Source of the DNA: Proteiniphilum sp. UBA5267
Lineage (GTDB): Bacteria; Bacteroidota; Bacteroidia; Bacteroidales; Dysgonomonadaceae
NCBI GenBank assembly: GCA_002411515.1
Contig: DHTF01000055.1
Location: 29,015-40,990, forward strand
DNA length: 11,976 bases
Reading direction: 5' to 3'
This document shows positions 8,103 to 11,976 of this stretch, piece by piece (position 1 is the first letter of the stretch; each line of letters begins with the position of its first letter). Below the pieces are notes generated by a model. The model saw nothing but the letters and a program-made list of their open reading frames with translations, made no database searches and was not told where the DNA came from. Made by a program: the position numbers and the translations under genes.

Positions 8103-8113
8103 AGTCGTGTAAA

Positions 8114-11100
8114 TTAAAATTCAATCGTTACAGTACCTGTAATTGTTCTGATGTCTGAAGGATATTTTGGGGTATCCGTTCCGATGAGTGTACCCCCTTC
8201 AGATGTTCTTGTTTCGGGGTCGGGTCCTGAATAGTTTGTAAGCGTAAATAGATTTCTGCCTACAACTCCACATTTGACGCTGTTTAAGAAATTAACACCC
8301 AGCTTCTGAAGTTGCTTTCTTGTGACATTGTAATTCAGTGACAGCTCTCTCATTTTTACGAAAGAAGCATCTTCGGTAAACGAAGCTCTTGAGTGCTGGT
8401 TCGCATACGACATTGCTTTCTTCTGTTCCCAGGAACGTTCCGACATATCCCAGAAAGCGGCGTTTCTTCCTGCAAATGACATGTACAGTTTTGTATTGTT
8501 GAACAATACGCCTCCTTCTTGCCAGGATAAGGTGAAGTATAACATCCAGTTCTTATAATTCAGCACATTCATCAGATTCATATTGAAGTCGGGGATCATA
8601 TTCCCGATATACTGATCTTGTGAAGTTGCTCCGTTCTCATTCAATACAGACATTTTTGCTTCATCTCTTGTACCGATCAGATCCTTTCTGACTACATAGC
8701 CATAGTTGTTGATCGTAAATACATCTTCTACCGTCTGTCCTGGTTTAATGAGCGGGCTTGTTTTCACTTCATCCAGTGAGGTGGCAAACTTACTGGAATA
8801 CAAATTGCCATATTTTTCGTGTGCGGCAATCTTTGTGTACCCTATGAAAAAGTCGGGTCTTCCCAATTCTCCCACATATTCTTCCAGTTTATCCCAGGTT
8901 AAAGTTGCATCCCAACGCCAGTCTTTATTTTTCATCAAGTTGGCATTTAAAGAAACTTCGTGACTGTGCACAAAGAATTCGCCCACGTTGATATTTTGAT
9001 ATTGAAATCCAGTAACACCGGAGACTGTCATCACATAAGGCAAGTCGGTGTTTCTTTTGTGCGAGTAATTATAAGTTAAGTCGAACCTGTCCAGTATACG
9101 CATATCAAGACCCAGTTCAAGTTCCTGAGATAAAGCGGGTTTTAATCTCGCATTTCCCAGTTGAGCTCCACCGTATATGGTTCCGTCGCTCAGTGTAAAG
9201 GTTTCGTACTTGGCCCCATAAGAAGGAAGGATACCAGCTGTACCGTAAGATACGCGCGGTTTGAGCATTTGGAAGAAGGGAATTTCAAAATCTTCGGTTG
9301 CATTCCATGCGCCCGATATACGATAGTAGGTTTGCCACATATTGTCATCGCCAATCACCGATGCTCCATCTCTTCGTACCAGTCCGTCCAGGATGTATTT
9401 ACCTTTGTAATCGAGGTTCCCTACAGCAGTATAACTATTGGATACGATGCGACTACCCCAGGATGAGTGGTCTCTTGTTTCAGGATCAGCCAGTTCCAGA
9501 GAAGTATTGTTTGAACCCGATATGGCAAGTTTAGAGCCGCTACCCCATAATCCTTCCGATTTAAGGTCTTCATATAAATATTGAAGTCTTAATGTAGAAG
9601 TGAGATCACCGAATGTTTTTGTCAATAAACCGCTCAACTCCAGATTGTGTTTGAATGAATTGCCCGATCCTTTATACACATAGCCATCGTGACGTGTACT
9701 TCCATCGGGATAGTTTACCAGCAGTCGTCCTTTTGGCGTAAGGTCCTCATCTTGATAATGAAAGAAATCGATGCTGTAGTTGGCATTGAATGTTGACCAT
9801 TCTGCCGGCATAAAGCGGAGGCCATAGCTACCCAGGTAACGATTTGCAGTACCTTGCTCAATTTTGTTATTTACATCGTATAATGGATTGATGTTATTGC
9901 GCGTTGATACCACATTGGGATTTACGATATAGGGAGTGCCATCCAGATTGTCGGCAAAGAAATCTGCATTGGGATCGGAATAGTAAATGTCGTCGAAGTT
10001 GATGGAACGCCGATCGTTCAGGGTTCTTACATACAAGTTGGACAGTGTCATTGATACTGTATTTGATATCTTGTTGTCGAGATTGACCCTGAAGCTGTTG
10101 CGTTTAACTCCATCCAGGTCACGCACTACACCAGGGTTGTGTGTGTACTGAAATGAAGCGTAATAGTTCATATTGCCATCTTTCGATCTGCTTGTCACCC
10201 CTGCGGTAGTAGAATTAAATACTTGGGGAACGAAAAAATCCTTGTATGAATCATTCTCCATATTGTATTTGTTATCCCATATCTGGTCTTCATCCAGGAC
10301 ACCTCTTGTGGGATTTCCGTTCGCATCGACCAAGTGACCGTGTGCGGTGGTTCTCATGGGGAGGAATCCAATGAAATTAGCGCCCACTTCAGTTTTTAAT
10401 GAGACGCGTGATGTGCCACTTTCCAGGCTGTTTCCCCTTTTCGTGATGATATTTACAACTCCACCTGCTGCCTTTGAACCGTAGAAAGAAGCTGCAGCAG
10501 ATCCCTTGATAACCTCGATGCTTGCCACATCTTCCATGTTGATATCCTTTAATACACCCGAGGTTACAATGCCATCAATGATAATCAAAGGTTGATCGGA
10601 CCCTGTAAAAGAGGTGGTTCCTCTTAATTGGATAACCGGCTCATCCATTGGGTTACCCGAAGTAGAAAATACCTTGATACCGGGCATTTTACCTGACAGG
10701 GTGGATGCGACGTTTAATCCAGGCGCTTCCATCAGAACTTCATCGTTTATTTTTTCTACTGTAAACGATAGTTTCTCTCTGGAAGTACCTTTGGCAACTC
10801 CTGTTACAACCACTTCCTGTAGTAACTGTGTGTCTTCCTGTAGAATGATATTGAGATGGGTCCTGTTCTCGATATTAACTTCAAGATCCTGATAACCAAT
10901 GTAGGATACCGTCAATACGCCATTTCGGTTAGCTTCTATTGTGAAGTTTCCGTCAAGATCAGTGACTGTTCCGTTGGTTGTTCCTGCTTCAATGATGTTT
11001 GCACCAATGATGGGTACATTTTCCGAATCTGTTATTTTGCCAGTTATTCGTACTCTGTTTTGTTGAGTACTTGTTTTTTCGATGGCTAAGTCGTTCGTAA

Positions 11101-11185
11101 CTTCACTCGATTCAATCGAACCATTGGAATTTGCAAAAATATTGATTGAGGTAAGCAAAGAAACAATCAATATAGAAATTTTCAT
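8114..11185 (-). CDS. susC: SusC/RagA-family TonB-dependent outer-membrane glycan transporter
   Basis: From the ATG at 11185 the protein is 1023 residues, typical for SusC. It begins with a signal peptide (MKISILIVSLL, cleavage probably after IFA), then a carboxypeptidase-D-regulatory-like domain (about 44-118: ITGKITDSENVPIIGANI, DGNFTIEA, SYIGYQD). A TonB-box-like EVVVTG follows (about 124-129), then a plug domain (PLIIIDG, VASIEVIKGSAAASFYGS, GGVVNIITKRG) and a 22-strand-type barrel ending in an aromatic (TITGTVTIEF). It should import oligosaccharides using TonB energy with the SusD lid encoded next. There is no N-terminal STN domain, so it is not built for sigma/anti-sigma signalling. The reading frame is open up to ATGs at 11200 and 11260, but 11185 is preferred: it has a GAGAGGAA SD 5 bases upstream and a clean signal peptide directly after it. 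Confidence 0.96.
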   Translation of the reverse strand: MKISILIVSLLTSINIFANSNGSIESSEVTNDLAIEKTSTQQNRVRITGKITDSENVPIIGANIIEAGTTNGTVTDLDGNFTIEANRNGVLTVSYIGYQDLEVNIENRTHLNIILQEDTQLLQEVVVTGVAKGTSREKLSFTVEKINDEVLMEAPGLNVASTLSGKMPGIKVFSTSGNPMDEPVIQLRGTTSFTGSDQPLIIIDGIVTSGVLKDINMEDVASIEVIKGSAAASFYGSKAAGGVVNIITKRGNSLESGTSRVSLKTEVGANFIGFLPMRTTAHGHLVDANGNPTRGVLDEDQIWDNKYNMENDSYKDFFVPQVFNSTTAGVTSRSKDGNMNYYASFQYTHNPGVVRDLDGVKRNSFRVNLDNKISNTVSMTLSNLYVRTLNDRRSINFDDIYYSDPNADFFADNLDGTPYIVNPNVVSTRNNINPLYDVNNKIEQGTANRYLGSYGLRFMPAEWSTFNANYSIDFFHYQDEDLTPKGRLLVNYPDGSTRHDGYVYKGSGNSFKHNLELSGLLTKTFGDLTSTLRLQYLYEDLKSEGLWGSGSKLAISGSNNTSLELADPETRDHSSWGSRIVSNSYTAVGNLDYKGKYILDGLVRRDGASVIGDDNMWQTYYRISGAWNATEDFEIPFFQMLKPRVSYGTAGILPSYGAKYETFTLSDGTIYGGAQLGNARLKPALSQELELGLDMRILDRFDLTYNYSHKRNTDLPYVMTVSGVTGFQYQNINVGEFFVHSHEVSLNANLMKNKDWRWDATLTWDKLEEYVGELGRPDFFIGYTKIAAHEKYGNLYSSKFATSLDEVKTSPLIKPGQTVEDVFTINNYGYVVRKDLIGTRDEAKMSVLNENGATSQDQYIGNMIPDFNMNLMNVLNYKNWMLYFTLSWQEGGVLFNNTKLYMSFAGRNAAFWDMSERSWEQKKAMSYANQHSRASFTEDASFVKMRELSLNYNVTRKQLQKLGVNFLNSVKCGVVGRNLFTLTNYSGPDPETRTSEGGTLIGTDTPKYPSDIRTITGTVTIEF

Positions 11186-11190
11186 TTTTG

Positions 11191-11198
11191 TTCCTCTC
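11191..11198 (-). promoter_or_regulatory. Shine-Dalgarno sequence deciding the susC start
   Basis: On the minus strand GAGAGGAA lies 5 bases before the ATG at 11185. It is the best SD-like match before any gene in the window. It overlaps the ATG codon at 11200, so it supports 11185 rather than the more upstream in-frame ATGs at 11200 or 11260. Confidence 0.6.
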
Positions 11199-11487
11199 AT
11201 GATCAATTGAGCTGTAGTTGAAGTGATCTTTCTTTTACATTGTAATTTCGTGTAAATCATATCGCATATTGTTTTATCATATTAAATTTACTTTTAATGT
11301 AGGTATTTGTTGTTTAGATGTTACGTACAAGAAACTTAGAACTTTCAACGAAGTGATGATAAGTAACATTTTAGCTTTCACATTACTGTTCTTCAGATAA
11401 TAATATCGAATTTAGGTGAATTAGAATTACCGTTTTTTCACAGATTTATTTATTTCATTTCCATAGGCTAATGTGTTTTATGAGTTA

Positions 11488-11503
11488 TTTTAACCAATTA
11501 AAA
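11488..11503. repeat. Short AT-rich inverted repeat in the susC upstream region
   Basis: TTTTAA (11488-11493) and TTAAAA (11498-11503) are perfect 6-bp inverted arms around CCAA. In DNA this AT-rich such a palindrome can arise by chance. It may be an operator half-site pair or nothing; the sequence alone does not decide. Confidence 0.25.
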
Positions 11504-11581
11504 AGTCAATATGAGTGTAGCCATTAAAGTGGCAGTCTTTTTTCAATTACCATTAACGGGAACAAATTTGAGAGAATAAAC

Positions 11582-11598
11582 GGGTAGAGAGGGGTAGA
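11582..11598. repeat. Tandem GGGTAGA direct repeat with 10-bp period
   Basis: GGGTAGA occurs at 11582-11588 and again at 11592-11598, exactly 10 bases apart, i.e. about one helical turn. This is a G-rich patch inside an otherwise AT-rich gap, about 40-55 bases past the upstream gene's stop. Same-face direct repeats of this kind suit a dimeric DNA-binding regulator. The repeat is seen; the regulator role is inferred. Confidence 0.35.
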
Positions 11599-11637
11599 AT
11601 AGTCTCAATAAAATGAAAAATCGTGTCAAAAGTGTGA

Positions 11638-11976
11638 TTATTCCTTTATTTTAACCTCTTCGATGTTGATTTCTAAGATGCCTATTGCCTTTTCATGCTG
11701 TGGTTTCATGAGAATACGTATCTTGTCGGTGATGATTTGATGCGCGGGGTGCACCATATTGAACTGATCTTTGAAAACATTGTAGGCATCTGTCACATAG
11801 AGCGGGAAATTTATCCACTTGCCATTTTCTTCAACCGCCAAAGACCATTCTTGTGGCACCATCGTTCCGCCAGCATCATCAAACCAATAAATAGCAATGC
11901 TTTGAATATCGGTTGGCTTTTCGAGTTGAATGTCGATCCACTGTTCTTTTCCCTGTTCGCCCCAGCTTGTCCAGCG
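11638..11976 (-). CDS. C-terminal fragment with discoidin-like domain, probably of a second DUF1680/GH127-type enzyme
   Basis: The frame is open from the right edge to a TAA at 11638, giving 112 residues; the 5' part of the gene lies outside the window. The internal ATG at 11862 is within the domain and is not a real start. The residues form one beta-sandwich of galactose-binding/F5-8-type-C type: RWTSWGEQGKEQWIDIQL, then SIAIYWFDDAGGTMVPQEW, then FNMVHPAHQIITDKIRILM, ending GILEINIEEVKIKE. The YWFDD...VP..W pattern is one I associate with the C-terminus of Bacteroidota DUF1680 proteins (GH127/GH146-type arabinofuranosidases), which would fit the second DUF1680 gene at the other end of this locus. 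That parent assignment is inference; any enzyme with a discoidin-like tail is possible. It reads in the same direction as the PUL and is separated from susC by the long gap. Confidence 0.7.
   Translation of the reverse strand, partial: RWTSWGEQGKEQWIDIQLEKPTDIQSIAIYWFDDAGGTMVPQEWSLAVEENGKWINFPLYVTDAYNVFKDQFNMVHPAHQIITDKIRILMKPQHEKAIGILEINIEEVKIKE

Larger units (their letters stand above)
11186..11637. other. AT-rich intergenic region upstream of susC, probable promoter region
   Basis: About 450 bases lie between the stop of the upstream gene and the preferred susC start; the susC frame stays open up to 11260. No convincing gene is present on either strand. I looked for a Bacteroidota promoter (TTTG near -33 and TAnnTTTG near -7) on the minus strand and found only partial matches, for example TAAGTTTC at 11338-11331 and TAAATTCG at 11414-11407, neither with a good upstream element. 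The susC promoter is probably here because this is the only long gap, but I cannot place it. The region also holds a 10-bp-spaced direct repeat and a short AT-rich inverted repeat, listed separately. Confidence 0.5.

Noticed and set aside
8105..8114. The 10-mer TCGTGTAAAT just upstream of susD recurs at 11248-11257 upstream of susC
   Set aside because: A 10-base match between AT-rich sites is expected by chance in 12 kb, and the susD copy overlaps the SusC stop codon.
11186..11260. Longer susC N-terminus starting at 11260
   Set aside because: The extra 25 residues precede the signal peptide and are polar and charged, while the SD sits right before the ATG at 11185.
11520..11543. Possible plus-strand intrinsic terminator: GCCATTAAAGTGGC followed by a T-run
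   Set aside because: The stem is only 4-5 bp and there is no plus-strand gene for it to terminate; on the minus strand no T-run follows.
11521..11556. CCATTAA repeated at 11521-11527 and 11550-11556
   Set aside because: Short AT-rich heptamers 29 bases apart without dyad symmetry; chance cannot be excluded and nothing else supports an operator.
11638..11862. A stand-alone 74-residue gene starting at 11862
   Set aside because: The frame remains open to the window edge and the upstream residues complete the same beta-sandwich domain, so it is the end of a longer gene.

Overview
The window looks like part of a polysaccharide utilisation locus (PUL) from a Bacteroidota bacterium, most likely of the order Bacteroidales. 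The evidence is an adjacent SusC-like TonB-dependent transporter and SusD-like lipoprotein, a run of secreted lipoproteins with Bacteroidota-type lipoboxes, mostly weak Shine-Dalgarno signals, moderately AT-rich DNA and AT-rich intergenic stretches. Every gene I can support is on the minus strand, so transcription runs from high to low coordinates. No RNA gene, mobile element, CRISPR array or regulator gene is visible.

Layout in transcription order. (1) 11976-11638: the C-terminal end of a gene that starts outside the window; it encodes a galactose-binding-like (discoidin-type) domain resembling the tail of DUF1680/GH127-type enzymes. (2) 11637-11186: a roughly 450-base AT-rich gap, probably holding the promoter of the SusC operon. 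(3) 11185-8114: SusC-like transporter. (4) 8102-6570: SusD-like glycan-binding lipoprotein. (5) 6569-6144: a small lipoprotein made of one Ig-like domain. (6) 6143-6075: a short gap with a 9-bp inverted repeat. (7) 6074-4674: a 466-residue lipoprotein that repeats the Ig-like domain of the preceding gene and adds a C-terminal domain of unknown function. (8) 4677-1861: a 938-residue secreted protein with an unassigned TIM-barrel glycosidase-like core and a C-terminal formylglycine-generating-enzyme (FGE/SUMF1)-like domain that lacks the catalytic cysteine pair. (9) 1816-1: a GH127-type (DUF1680) lipoprotein enzyme with an intact Glu/Cys zinc-thiolate site, running off the left edge.

SusC-SusD import of a glycan, two accessory surface or periplasmic lipoproteins and secreted hydrolases form one probable operon. 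SusC to SusD are 11 nt apart, SusD is directly abutted by the small lipoprotein gene, and the 466- and 938-residue genes overlap by 4 bp. Characterised GH127 enzymes are beta-L-arabinofuranosidases, so an arabinofuranose-containing plant glycan or glycoprotein is a reasonable but unproven substrate. The parts most likely to be undescribed are the C-terminal domain of the 466-residue lipoprotein, the TIM-barrel/pseudo-FGE fusion, and the reuse of one small Ig-like domain in two adjacent genes.
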